Below the pieces are notes generated by a model. That model made no database searches and was not told the DNA's origin. It saw only the letters and a program-made list of their open reading frames with translations. A stretch of DNA of 64,000 bases from Cranoglanis bouderius (Eukaryota; Chordata; Actinopteri; Siluriformes; Cranoglanididae): NCBI GenBank assembly GCA_023630585.1, contig CM042544.1, forward strand, positions 23,514,256 to 23,578,255, written 5' to 3'. The position numbers and the translations under genes were made by a program. The stretch's first letter is position 1, and every line of letters starts with the position of its first letter. Below, piece by piece: positions 1-10,931 of the stretch.

Positions 1-1339
1 GTGACAGCTATGCATTTATTGTATCTGTATCTATATGTATATGTGCACATTCTAACCAAAGCACAAATAATTCAATACAGATTTCACTACCAACATTAAT
101 GTGAGGGATTATTTTGGATATATCAAACATTGTTTGTTGCCTGTACTTTGGCTTTTATGCCTTTTGCTTTCAGTAACTCCTAATACTTTGCCCAGTAACA
201 TTTTGCTCTGTCATAGTTCCATGCAGGAATTTATCTTATATTTTTCCCCAGCTTGCACATCCACTCATCCATTTTTTTAAATTTATTTATTTATTTTTTA
301 ATCCCTTTTCAGGCAGAAATGTGATTCTAAATATACATTGCAGGGGAGAGGAAAGGGGTTTTCCCTCTTTAATCCCATTCTTCCATTCTCCCTCCCCTTC
401 CACTCATTTGCTTCCGGCTTGCCCTCCCTTCTCCCTTTGTTTCTTTCTGTTTCTATGTTCACTTTAAAGCTGCAATGTGTAATTTGTTCGGCTGGTTCTG
501 CAACTTTTGTTTAGCTTTTAAATAATGGTAAGCTGTATAATTTAGATTTATACATGATTAGCAACTCACGATTAACTCTGTATAAGAATCATTGTTCTCT
601 TATACTTATGCTATTTTTACTGGTATGAATTTATATGTTCACACAATTAAGCAAAATCTGCATGTCCGTTCATACACGGACAAGTGTAGGATTGTGTCAC
701 ATCTGATGACTCAGATATTGGATCATTTCCACAGGAAGGGAGAGCCACAGGCATTGTGACACCAATGGAATTTCTATTGTATCACTGTACTTTTCCCTGT
801 CTGTTCTTTTCCCCTTTTTAGCTTCAGGTGAGCCAGTCCACTGCCAGCTTTCCCTGTTGGCACTGAAACTAAGCTAATTTATCAGCATATGATTATAAAT
901 CAGAGAGAAATAGACAAGTAAAATTTTTAGACAGACCTGTCAACATAAGATAAGAGGAGGGTTATGGGTGCTCTCAGTGTGTGTGTGTGTGTGTTTCTGT
1001 GTGGTTTAACAGAAATGTATGTGTGAGTGCATGCTTGTGTGTATATGTGTTTGTGCTTTATCTTGTTGGTAATGTTCTATGGCATTGACCTTTAACCTGT
1101 TGAACGGGTTCTTAGTGAGAGGTTGCATTTATGGGAATGTACCAGGATATGATTCATATTTAGAGTCTACATAATCCAGCATGGCCAATTCTCAGTGTCC
1201 CGCTGTAAAGTTGCTGTTGCAGTAATGTAGTGTACAGTATATTTATCTGAACTATAAATGAGGATGGAAATATAAGTGATTATTTTTTTGTCTGCGACTC
1301 AGCTAATCTGACACTGTCCCTCCTCTTTCTGGTCCTCAG
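1..1339. other. bcl3 intron, no exon seen
   Basis: This stretch precedes the first recognisable bcl3 exon and is read as intron. It is AT-rich with pyrimidine runs around 360-440 and a short (GT)n near 979-993. I looked for the preceding ankyrin exon, which in mammals ends just before the TPLHLAV motif, and did not find it, so upstream exons probably lie to the left of the window. Confidence 0.6.
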
Positions 1340-4300
1340 ACTCCTCTCCACTTGGCAGTCATTACACATCAACCTGGTGTGGTGGAGGCTCTTCTTCAGG
1401 GAGGAGCAGACCCTGGAGCACTGGACCGTAATGGACAGACAGCATTGCATCTTTGCTGTGAGCACCAACAGGATCCTTGTCTCCGTATAATACTCTTCCA
1501 TCTCCCCCGATTAATACGCTGCCCTTCGGCCTGCCTAAACAGCAGGAACTTTGAAGGTAAGTGCTAGGCTTGACTGACTCAGGTCAAATGCAATGCCATA
1601 GAAAGCTCATTCAGACGTTTCTTCTCCCTTGATTGAATAAGTGAGTGAAAGTGTGTGTGCATGGTGCCCTTTAATAGACTGGGGTCCCATCCATGGTGTG
1701 TTCCTTCCTCGTGCCCAGTGTTGCCAGGATAGGCTCTGGATCCATCAACCTGGCCAGGATAAAGTGGTTACTGAAGATGAATGAATAAATTAGCATTTCA
1801 AAACATGCAAACCAATATGATGATTTTCAAAGAGGATTACATTAAATGAAAAAAAAAAACAGTTGGTCCTAATAGGTGCTGGTAGTACACAAAATAGCAC
1901 TTTCCTCCCAGTGTGTTACAGTGCCCTGTGATGCAGCATGATGCAGTAGTTTGAAAAAGATGCAGAGGTTGGCTTCACTTGTCTCAGAGGAAATATGTGT
2001 TAGCCTTCACCCTCGGTTGGTAGCCGTTTTGTGATTTATCTAGTGGGTGGGAATTGGCAAGACCCAATTGGGAAGAAAACTGAGGGGAGAAAATTGGGGG
2101 GAAAGACCAAATCAGTATATGAGGATTGCTTTTAACCTTTAATTTATTTTTAAAACAAAAACTTATTTTTTTAAATATGTGCATAGCAATGGAAGTGCTG
2201 CACCTTGAAGTAGCATTTTATGATGAAATTATCTATACTGGTATATTATAACTTTAACCATATAAATACAATATATGGCCAAAGGTACACGTGACCATCA
2301 CACCAATATGTGGGTTTTTTTTTTTTTTTTGGGCATCCCATTCCAGAACTATCGGAATTAATATGGAGTTGGTCCCCTCTTTCCTGCTTTCCAACCTCCA
2401 ATCTTCTGGAAAGGCTTTCCACTAGATTTTGGACTGTAGCTGTGGGGATTTGCTCATTCAGCTTTACGAGCATTAGTAAGGTCATGTACTGATATCGGGT
2501 GAGGAGGCCTGGTGTGCAGTGTTCCAATTCGTCCCAAAGGTGTTCAGTGGGATTGACGTCAGAGGTGTTGCAGGTCATTCGAAATCTGTCCCTCTAACCT
2601 TAGCAAACCGTGTCTTCACGGACCACACTTTGTGCTCAGGGGCACGCAATTGTGCGCTTCCAACTTTGTGACAGTAGTTTGGGGAAGGCTGACATATAGG
2701 TGTGATGGTCCGGTGTCCACATACTTTTGGCTATATATAGTGTATTTCTTTAATATTACCATCTTGTTGGATAGCCCCGCATCCCTAGCACTAATCTTTT
2801 TCTATGACATTATTAATGAAGCATGATATTGTTAATACGTCATTTCTAAAGGTATTATAGCATTATCTATAAGCTAACATTTACACAGGCCTGAATTTCA
2901 GGAAATAATAAAGGGGAATCCATATATTGTATGTGGTTTTATTTACTAGCTGGTGGGTTTTGGAAGACCTCAACTTATGTGCCTAATCATAATAGAGCCG
3001 AACATTTAGATGGTGAATACAGCATGCTTTGTTGAATACAGCATATTTCAGTCTCTGCATCTCTCATAAGCATGTTTTGTCTATTAAAATCAGACAGTAA
3101 GGTAGGAGAAATGAAAGGTGCTTTTTTTCCGATTTAGCTTTTTACATTATCACTTAGATGTGATCTTGTGTGAGAAGAGGAGAAGGAGAGTTTCTTAATT
3201 TAGGAACAGAAAGCCCCTGAAATTGCTGGCGGAGCATACACAGTCAATCATATGTATTTTTGTGCACTGGTATTTTGCCAAATCATGTTTGTTTTAGAAA
3301 GCTGTTTATAATATATTATAATGTATTCAATTTTAGGCTTAACACCCCTCCACCTAGCTGTTCAGGATGGAAATAAGAAGCTGGCAAAAATGTTACTAGA
3401 CAGTGGAGCTGATATTAATGCTGTAGTGAGTACAATCTCTATCCTACCTCATCATCTACATCCACAAATCTTACCTTTTTCATCATCATGCACATATTAC
3501 ATCCATAATTTCTTTTCACTAGTAAGCTGCTTTTGGGTTATTCACTTCATGAGATGCCACAATTGTACCAGTATCATTATCTCAAAGGCTGTGGTCCAAT
3601 GTACATGTAATGCTCTGTGTCACCATTATTGCAGAAAAAATTAAAATACATGTGTGGTCAACTCTGTTGTCCTATCCAACACAGGATATTAAGAGTGGTC
3701 GCAGCCCACTGATACATGCTGTGGAGAAGAGCTGTATGGAGATGATTAACTTCCTTGTTGAGGTGTGGTTATAGTTCTGTGTCTGTTTTCTGTTTTATTT
3801 GCTATGTGTGTTTTCAGTTGTATTTCCTCAACAGCTTATGACTCAACAGCTACTATCTAGGCCTTTTATCATTTAATTCCAGTGAATGCCATAGAACTGA
3901 GACATTCACAATCTCCACTCTTTCTTTTGTATTTCTGACCTGTACTGTACTATATATATATACACTTATATGTTTAAGTTATAAACTGTTATATACACCT
4001 TATTGTACCAAGAACGTGCCTGCTAATTGTAGTGATTTCTGTTTAATGGCACAGTTTATCCCTTCCTCCTCTAAAATTACAAGGTCAAGTAAAGTTTACG
4101 CAGAATAAGTTAAATTGTGCATTATATTAATATTTCAATCTCTTGATGGAACATTTACTCCTGTAGTAGTCTGTGATTACTCTGACTGCTCTCTCTGTCT
4201 TGCTGTCTTTCTCAGAATGGCTGTAATGTGAACTCCCAGTCATACAGTGGAAACACAGCTCTTCATATTGCCTGTGGCCGTGGAGAGGTAGAGGCTGTCA

Positions 4301-6805
4301 GAGTCCTACTGAAAAATGGAGCTGACAGCAGTCTAAAGAATAACCACAATGACACTGCTGTTATGGTGGCCAAGAACAAGAAGGTACTAAAGTGAGAGGG
4401 AATTAAGATGAAATGCTGGTAAAGGTATTAAAGTAGAGAACCTTGAAGAACATGTGAAATAAATGTTAACAACGATTTACTATTATATTATCATATTAAT
4501 GATAAGAATTTAAATAATTTCTCATCTCTTTTTTTTTTTTTTTTTTTTAACTATTGTACATATTTGTGTGTTGACAAACTGGAAAAATTAAACTGATCAT
4601 TTTGCATCATGTCATTGAGATGCTAATGCTGCCCATTAGTGGTCAATACCAGTATTTACATGTTACTGCCTTTTTGTATATTTGAGGTTTAGGGAATTCC
4701 ATTTTGTGGCATATAAAACAGCATATTAATTATGAAATGATTAGGTGAACAGTGCAGTTTATGTTATCATTTCTCTTTTTTCCCGATCAGGTATCTGATG
4801 TTTTACGTGGAAAGCCTACACGAGGCCACAATGTGAAAACTCAGAACAGCTTCAATGGTAAGATACTCATGCAATATACATGCTAAGGATGTAACAGGAT
4901 GTAACCGAATAGGAATACGTTATTCAGATTGAACAGATAATGTGTCCTAAGGAAATACAAATACAGATATGAATAATAGGCAAAATATATATGTTTTTTT
5001 TTTTAAGAAAGCTTGCCAGAGTGCTTTAGACTAGGTGTGTGCACCAGGACTGCAATTTTGTTCAGCAAAATTCACATCCCAGCTACATCTCAAAAACCGC
5101 CCACTTCAGGTTTTAATCCAAATATGAAAAGTTACAAGTATTTTGAGCAATAAACAGATACAGATAAAGATAATGACTTTACGGTACACCCCTAGTACAT
5201 GCTCATTAAAACGTATCACAATTAAATATAGTGTCATGGGACATAAGAAATGAAAATAGCGATCTTTTTTCTGCACTTCGTTTCCTGTATAGTTATATGA
5301 ACACAATCTTAAAACTATACAATTGGTACAATAACAAAATATTTATTGACACTTAGAAATGTTTAAAGTTATGACTTATGTGAATTCATTCATAATAAAA
5401 TGGCTTGTATGAATTTTCAAACTGACATACCGTACTTTTTCACATACACTACTTCTACACTTAAAACTCATCTCCATAAATATGTAAACACTAGCCACTT
5501 TATTAATAATAAGAGATTCTGAACAGAGGTTATGCTTTCTCAGAACTGCATGTGAGGGCCAAACCAAACTAACTTTGGAAAGCCCCAAGCTTTCATAGTC
5601 TTTCAGAATAGTAGCTTAGCTGTCCATCAAACAAGAGGAACAAGGGTGCAGCTAGTAAACAGCAAGGCGTGATTTGTGAAAGAGCATATTTAATTGTTAT
5701 CTGTTCAAATAAAACAGGCACTTTAACCGAGATAATAATGTTTTTGCTGTGTCTTTATCTGATTTAGATTATATAGAATCCCTTCTAGTGGAAAACATTT
5801 ATTTGAAAGCATGACTCAAGGCTTTTGAACTCTTCTCAGAGATCCAATAAAGCTGATCGCTTTTATGACTCTTCTCCAATATGTCCCCTATTATGATTTA
5901 AAATTGAATGGGAAACCTAATTTTAAAATGTTGCTAGCTGTTAAATTACACATTAATCTAAGTGGCTAAACACTGATTCTGTATAAATAGCTCCACAGTG
6001 CTGAGAAAAAAGACATGAAAGAATCGATTAAAAAAAAAAATCTTTAGTTTCACTTTCTGTCTTTATTTATTAACTCTAAACTTGTAGAAAATTGTAAGAA
6101 AATTAAATAATGTAGCATTTGTCTCTGCTACTCGGTCATTAAATGGTTTTATTATTTAGAAGTTGATTGCTTTAAAAGGAACAACGCTTCCACCTTGCCA
6201 TGAGAAATGTAGTTAAACTGATAGATAACAATACAACAGAACTTTCTGGTCTTTTAAACATTTTAGGACAGTTTTGACAACTGGCTTAATAAAAATCTCT
6301 CATCTTTTCAGGTACATCATCTCCAAAAAACTTAAGCCTTTCCCCACTGACCACTCCAAACCCTCATCGCAGTGCATCTGTCTCTCCAACAGCTCCACCC
6401 ACATACTCGCCACACAGTCAATCTGGTGAAAGCAGGTCAGGGAACCTGTCACCAGTGGAAATACAGGAAGCAGAGGATCTTCAAATGACATCCAGGACAT
6501 TTCATGATATTCCGGACTTTATGGTGACTTTTCCCGTATACCAAGCACCCACTTATGACACATTAATGCCCTCTGCTCCTCACATACATTTAATGTCAGG
6601 TCACTCTTCTTACTATCCAAATGTTGTACAAAGACAGCTCTATCCCCCAGACACACAGTTCATCCTAATTCCAGCCAGGAATGGGCCGCCGGTCTCCTGT
6701 TGGTCACCATCCCAGCCAACTGGCATGCATTCACGGCCCTCCAGCCATAATAGTGATCAATCTGACATATCTAACTTGAGTGCGAACACTGGGGAAAAGA
6801 CATAA
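1340..6805 (+). CDS. bcl3: B-cell lymphoma 3 protein homologue (atypical IkappaB), 3' part
   Basis: Six exons join in frame: 1340-1556, 3337-3425, 3685-3762, 4216-4383, 4791-4857 and 6312-6805 (stop TAA), giving 370 codons. All introns are GT-AG. The first five exons encode ankyrin repeats (TPLHLAV, GQTALHLCCEH, LTPLHLAVQDG, DIKSGRSPLIHAVE, NTALHIACGRG, SSLKNNHNDTAVMVAK), followed by VSDVLRGKPTRG. The DIKSGRSPLIHAVE and SSLKN.HNDT blocks and the .DILRGK-like end match mammalian BCL3 rather than the other IkappaB proteins. The long last exon encodes a Ser/Pro-rich tail of about 165 residues, as in BCL3. The family acts in the nucleus, binding NF-kappaB p50 or p52 homodimers to activate or repress transcription; that role is family knowledge. 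The N-terminus and first ankyrin repeat are missing because they fall outside the window. Confidence 0.93.
1660..1798. repeat. SINE/LINE2-like 3' tail fragment
   Basis: The text from about 1672 (gactggggtcccatccatgg, then gtgccc, aggctctgga, and a gaatgaata tail) resembles the shared 3' end of fish LINE2-type elements and the SINEs that use it. Only the tail is recognisable. It lies in a bcl3 intron. Confidence 0.55.
2272..2738 (-). mobile_element. Short Tc1-like element, internally deleted
   Basis: The ends are inverted repeats: tatatggccaaaggtac at the left and, reverse-complemented, tatatagccaaaagtatgtg at the right, followed in both by accatcacacc. On the minus strand a transposase fragment containing NPTEHLWDELE, the C-terminal catalytic Glu block of Tc1-type transposases, is visible around 2500-2575. 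The D-containing parts are absent and a poly-T run interrupts the left side, so it is non-autonomous. It sits in a bcl3 intron. Confidence 0.75.
4858..6311. other. bcl3 last intron, nothing recognised
   Basis: AT-rich intron between the last ankyrin-type exon and the Pro/Ser-rich last exon. No repeat family, conserved block or coding potential was recognised. Confidence 0.5.
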
Positions 6806-7123
6806 GCTGATGAATGTCTGTGAAATGTCTATACTTGCACTTGTTTTTACAGAATATTGAAGAAGGAGTGTGTGGATAGATGTGGCAGGCCCATCTTACA
6901 AGAGGTATTTTTTAAATGTAGCCTATAATTTATGATCAGATAGATTACTGTCTTAGTTGCATATGATTTATTATGGTTGTATTTTGAAACAATCTCATTC
7001 TATCTGAGATTAGAAATATAGTTTCATTCAAAAATATAGTTTTTTAACTGTTGTAACCATACTCTGTGATATTAAGATGCACTGAAACCTCCATTATTTA
7101 TACGTGTTATATATTTATACATA
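6806..7123 (+). other. bcl3 3' untranslated region, extent unknown
   Basis: AT-rich sequence following the bcl3 stop. No convincing AATAAA was found before the transposon that starts at 7124; AATAAA-like strings at 7195 and 7902 lie inside or beyond that insertion, so the real cleavage site is undecided. Confidence 0.35.
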
Positions 7124-7680
7124 CAGCGGGGTCCAAAAGTCCGAGAACACATTTGAAAATCTGTTTGTTTGTTTGTTTTTTCATTTAAAATTGGAAATAA
7201 ACAAAGTTTTAGAATTTTTAAATATTTAAAACAAAGAAAGTAAATGTTCAACATCTTGAATATTTAATATTCAAGATTCTGCACTATTTCTAGGTCCCTA
7301 TTTAATTGTAAGCAAATTTGTGAGATTGACCATGTTTATTGCTTTGAAAAAAAGATCTGTTTTTCCTCATGCCTAATCTCTTCCATTGAACCATGTGCTC
7401 AGACGACTGTCTGATCTATTTGATCTAAAATTGATCATAAGGTTTTGCACAAACTTGTGGAGTCCATGCCAGCTTGAGTACACACTGTCATTAAACCTTA
7501 AAGGGGGACATACCAAATACTAAGAAACTCTGAAATTCATGTAAATATTTTGAATATTCAAATTTTCGCTCAAGTTGTTGTCAATAATATAATTTGTAAT
7601 GAAAATTGTTGCATTAAATTAGAAAAGAATGCAAAATAGAAGCATTATCACTAGTGGTCTCTGACATTTGGACCCCACTG
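7124..7680. mobile_element. TA-flanked MITE, copy A
   Basis: This 557-base element has terminal inverted repeats of about 30 bases (left cagcggggtccaaaagtccg; right end, reverse-complemented, cagtggggtccaaatgtcag) and is flanked by TA dinucleotides, the target site of Tc1/mariner elements. It has no coding capacity. A second, inverted copy is at 31352-31914 and shares internal text such as caacatcttgaatatt. Confidence 0.85.
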
Positions 7681-7797
7681 TATATCTCATATGTTATAGC
7701 TGTAAAATTCACTGAGTATATGACAGTAACTCAGGTGGAATGTCCCTCCATTACAAATGCCTTATTTTCTTGATGTAGTTATGAAATGTGAAATTAA

Positions 7798-7798
<1 letters not shown>

Positions 7799-7893
<95 letters not shown>
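7799..7893 (+). repeat. (TG)n microsatellite
   Basis: Uninterrupted TG dinucleotides, about 47 units. Short open frames across it are artefacts of the repeat. Confidence 0.97.
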
Positions 7894-7896
<3 letters not shown>

Positions 7897-8393
7897 GTCA
7901 ATAAATGGGACTGGATTGTTTTTGTGTTTTTGTCCCTCAGTTGTATTTTCCCTTAGCCTGATTTCTCCTCTATTACCTCTGGTTGGTTAAAAACAAAAAA
8001 ACTAAAGACCAAACAGATTGGGATATGTATAGTTCTGGGTTTATTTAGTGGAGTATTTGGAGTTTCCCCCATTACTGTAAAGGAAATACCCTCCATAAAA
8101 AGTACACATATACAGGACATTTTCTCTAGACATACAGTTAAGTGCAAAAGTTTGCATACACAGGACAAAATGAAAAAAACTTTTATAGTGTTTGGTTTCA
8201 TAGACGTTCGCTCGTTATAACAAGTTAACAAGTAGCATAAATCAAGTAGTGTAAAGATATTAATTGTGAATATAGAAAGAAATTGATTTTTCTTTATAAG
8301 TTTGAATTCCCGTATCTGAATGTTGTATAATTTTATAATAACATACATGCCTATCTTTTGCCATTAATAAAACTGTCTATATAGTATATAAAT

Positions 8394-8590
8394 ATATATA
8401 TTATTGTTCTTTCTGTACACTGAACACATTTGGGTTTGAGATCAAAAGATGAATGAGACGATAGAGCAGAATTTCAGCTTTCATTTCCTGATATTTGTGT
8501 CAAAATCACCATAAAGTTCCTTTGAGTCTTCACAAAATAAAAAGCTGAGATTTTCCATTTAACTTCATATTTGTTTTATTAAGGAGACCT
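8394..8590. repeat. Unclassified interspersed repeat
   Basis: The segment with cacatttgggtttgagatc and agaatttcagctttcatttc matches my memory of a common fish interspersed repeat. A string resembling a terminal repeat (gtgcaaaagtttgcatacac) lies upstream near 8143, but no matching partner was found, so boundaries are open. Confidence 0.4.
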
Positions 8591-8977
8591 TAGGCTGTTA
8601 GAAATGCATGTTGGTCAAGCTCCAGCACTTTTTATAAATTCACTGCAAGCAGACAATATACGAGCAAACCGCAAAATATGTCCACCCTGTCATGGACAAA
8701 TCCAAAGTAGAGTAAATACATTTTCATTGCATAGTGGTTATAAAATGTAGATTTTCAGGAAGATATTTAGTCCCTTTCTCAACAATACATTTTAGTTAAT
8801 GGCAAAAGGCTTTTGATAATAATGAAATTACTGCAATATATTTGTTTCCCTCTAAAATATGCGATAGTTGCACTTTCTTTTCTAAATAAAATCTAACAAC
8901 AAAGATATCTGGTCAAACTTTCAAACAGTACTAATTGTCCTTCATTTGTTTATAAAGAAATCACACAAAAGGTTTTG

Positions 8978-9690
8978 CTAAGTTGTTAAAATAATTTGTT
9001 TTATTTTCATAAAAGATGAAGATGACAGGGTGGACAAAGGCTTTAATGGCTGAACTAGGAAAATCAGCGAAACAACAGGAGCAATAAGAAATATAAAGAA
9101 TGATTTCAGGAATAGATTTTCTACATCACTGTAATTGCTCTTCCACATACTTTCAAACAGACGGATCAATCTGTAGAGAGCGCCTGTTCAGGGCTTGTGG
9201 TTCAGGCATTAGGCACAGTATCTGCCAAATATGGTACCAACTGATGTCCTCCCAGGGACCTGGCCAAAAGAACTTGTTTGTGCCATTGCAAATCCACAGG
9301 ATACTTTGCTCTCTTCTTAGAGTAGCCAAAAGCAGTCAGGGCATACATTTGGAGCTTGTACTTCTTCATTATATTTCCAGTGACCACTTTTGCAATCACC
9401 TGCTTCTCTTTGTTTTTGCATTTTTGTATTCTCTTCTAATATCTTCAATCAGAGATGTATGGAAAAGAAGAGTTCTGGGTGACTTCATTTTTATGATGAT
9501 CCAACAAAGCATTGACTGTCGCATGTGGCGATTTGGATGCACTTTCTTCCTTGGCCCTATGGAGCCTCTTCTTATATTTCACAGTTTTAGTTTTCTATTT
9601 TGCCAGCTGTGCCTCCAATTTTTCAATCTGTTTTTTAATTTGCTCTTTGAACTCCTTCAAATTCTTTCCCCTTGACACCGTTGCCTGAAA
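8978..9690 (-). pseudogene. Decayed coding relic, probably from a transposable element
   Basis: On the minus strand, starting after a splice-acceptor-like tgtttcag near 9690, the sequence reads as a lysine-rich coiled-coil protein (KEFKEQIKKQIEKLEAQ) followed, after two in-frame stops and a frame change, by a block containing AKVVTGNIMKKYKLQ and FGYSKKRAKYPVDL. The order resembles proteins found in many copies in fish genomes that I take to be transposon-derived, but I cannot name the family. It is broken by stops and is not a working gene. Coding-like text continues at low quality down to about 8978. Confidence 0.5.
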
Positions 9691-9794
9691 CACAAAATAT
9701 TTGTTAGGAGTTTTAGTAAGATTTTAGGGAGTTAGTTATCAATATGTCATTTTATGGGGAAATAAACAGTTGATAATTGTCCTTCAAATAAATC

Positions 9795-9915
9795 TAAACT
9801 TCTTGCCCGTCTCCTTGTCCGTCTTGGAAGTCTGTTACATTCGTCTCTCTCTCCCAGGTTTCGGCACCAACGTAACACAACTTCCAAGACGGGCAAGGAG
9901 GAGACGGGAACCGGC
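9795..9915. repeat. Imperfect inverted repeat (hairpin)
   Basis: The left arm ttgcccgtctccttgtccgt continues into cttggaagt. The right arm, acttccaagacgggcaagg and onward, is its reverse complement with one small insertion. Arms are about 29 bases with about 50 bases between them. Function unknown. Confidence 0.7.
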
Positions 9916-9978
9916 TGAACATAAACACGAAGTTTAATAATAAACGGAACTCAAACAGAACATAAAAAATAAAGCGCT

Positions 9979-9980
<2 letters not shown>

Positions 9981-10053
<73 letters not shown>
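9981..10053 (+). repeat. Compound (TG)n(TC)n microsatellite
   Basis: About 15 TG units directly followed by about 21 TC units. Confidence 0.95.
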
Positions 10054-10055
<2 letters not shown>

Positions 10056-10379
10056 CATCTCTAGCTGCTTCTTATCTCTCTCTTTAGACCACTCAGCGCC
10101 AGGTGTGCATCCTCACAGCCTGGCCACTCCTTCCTCCTCATCACAGTTACCCAACTGGGTCTTTAAAGACCAAGTCATTTGTATTGTTTCTTAATGTTAA
10201 CTCCAAGAAGGAAATGTTAACTTTAAGGAGGAACTGTTAACTTCAAGAAAAGCCTTCGTTATCCATATGACTATTTAATGCCTGAATATTTTAATAAAAG
10301 AATGCATTTTACTTGTAACTGTCCACATCCATTTCTTCTGTTAAGTTTCCTAACAGTGCTATAAAGCCCTTGGTAGTAA

Positions 10380-10700
10380 GTGGTTCTTCAGAGATCTAAT
10401 ATATGTAAGGTTCTTTGTGAGAATGAAAAAGCTTCTCTGAACCAAAGTGTGATGCCATATATGGCATCACTCTTGAGAACCTTATTTTGGTTCCTTAAAG
10501 CACTAGCACTATGGGTTTTATAGAGAACTTATGATAACACGGTTCTTTGTGGCACTGTCGTGAAGAACCATTTCTGGGTTCTTTAAAGAGCTTGAGAGTA
10601 AAAGGTTCTTTGTGCAACTTAAAAAAGGTTCTCCTGTGGCATCAGACTGAAAACCCTTATTGGTTCTAACTGGAACCATTTTTAAGAGTCTACGCTGTGT
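10380..10700. mobile_element. Interspersed repeat with internal GGTTCTTTGTG motifs
   Basis: The block carries several copies of ggttctttgtg and of the complementary form agaacc, plus cctgtggcatcagactga, a pattern I recognise from an abundant short fish DNA repeat. It ends just before the presumed DDX6-like promoter. Boundaries are approximate. Confidence 0.6.
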
Positions 10701-10749
10701 ACACACCTGCAGCATGGCACTGGGGAGGCTCCGCCCTCTAAATTCAAAC

Positions 10750-10931
10750 CTCGCTCTGTGATTGGCCATTTGGGGCGCTGCGTCATTTGTGTGAGAACTT
10801 GTGCACGCGCGGCCATGTTGACTGAAGTCTGAAGAGACAAAGGGACAGTGTTAATGAGAGCTACAGCAACACAGACGCGGATACTTACGTTTAAGAGATC
10901 AGCGAAGATTTAAATCCTTGAGGTTAAAAAG
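10750..10931 (+). promoter_or_regulatory. Likely promoter and non-coding exon 1 of the DDX6-like gene
   Basis: A CpG-containing stretch near 10740-10870 includes gcgcggccatgttg, which resembles a YY1 site in the orientation common at vertebrate housekeeping promoters. It is followed by text ending aggttaaaaag and a strong donor gtaaca at 10932, fitting a 5' untranslated exon. The transcription start cannot be placed exactly. The coding start lies over 2 kb downstream. Confidence 0.55.

Noticed and set aside
7757..7990. Open frame made of alternating Cys-Val across the (TG)n tract
   Set aside because: It is only the translation of a dinucleotide repeat, like those at 45564-45850, 53600-53812 and 62794-63104.
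9100..9675. A plus-strand frame of 191 codons
   Set aside because: The hydrophobic, low-complexity translation is the complement of the minus-strand coding relic and has no recognisable domain.
8950..9690. Considered a processed pseudogene of a ribosomal or housekeeping gene
   Set aside because: The blocks do not match any housekeeping protein I know and the text looks like a multi-copy fish repeat protein.
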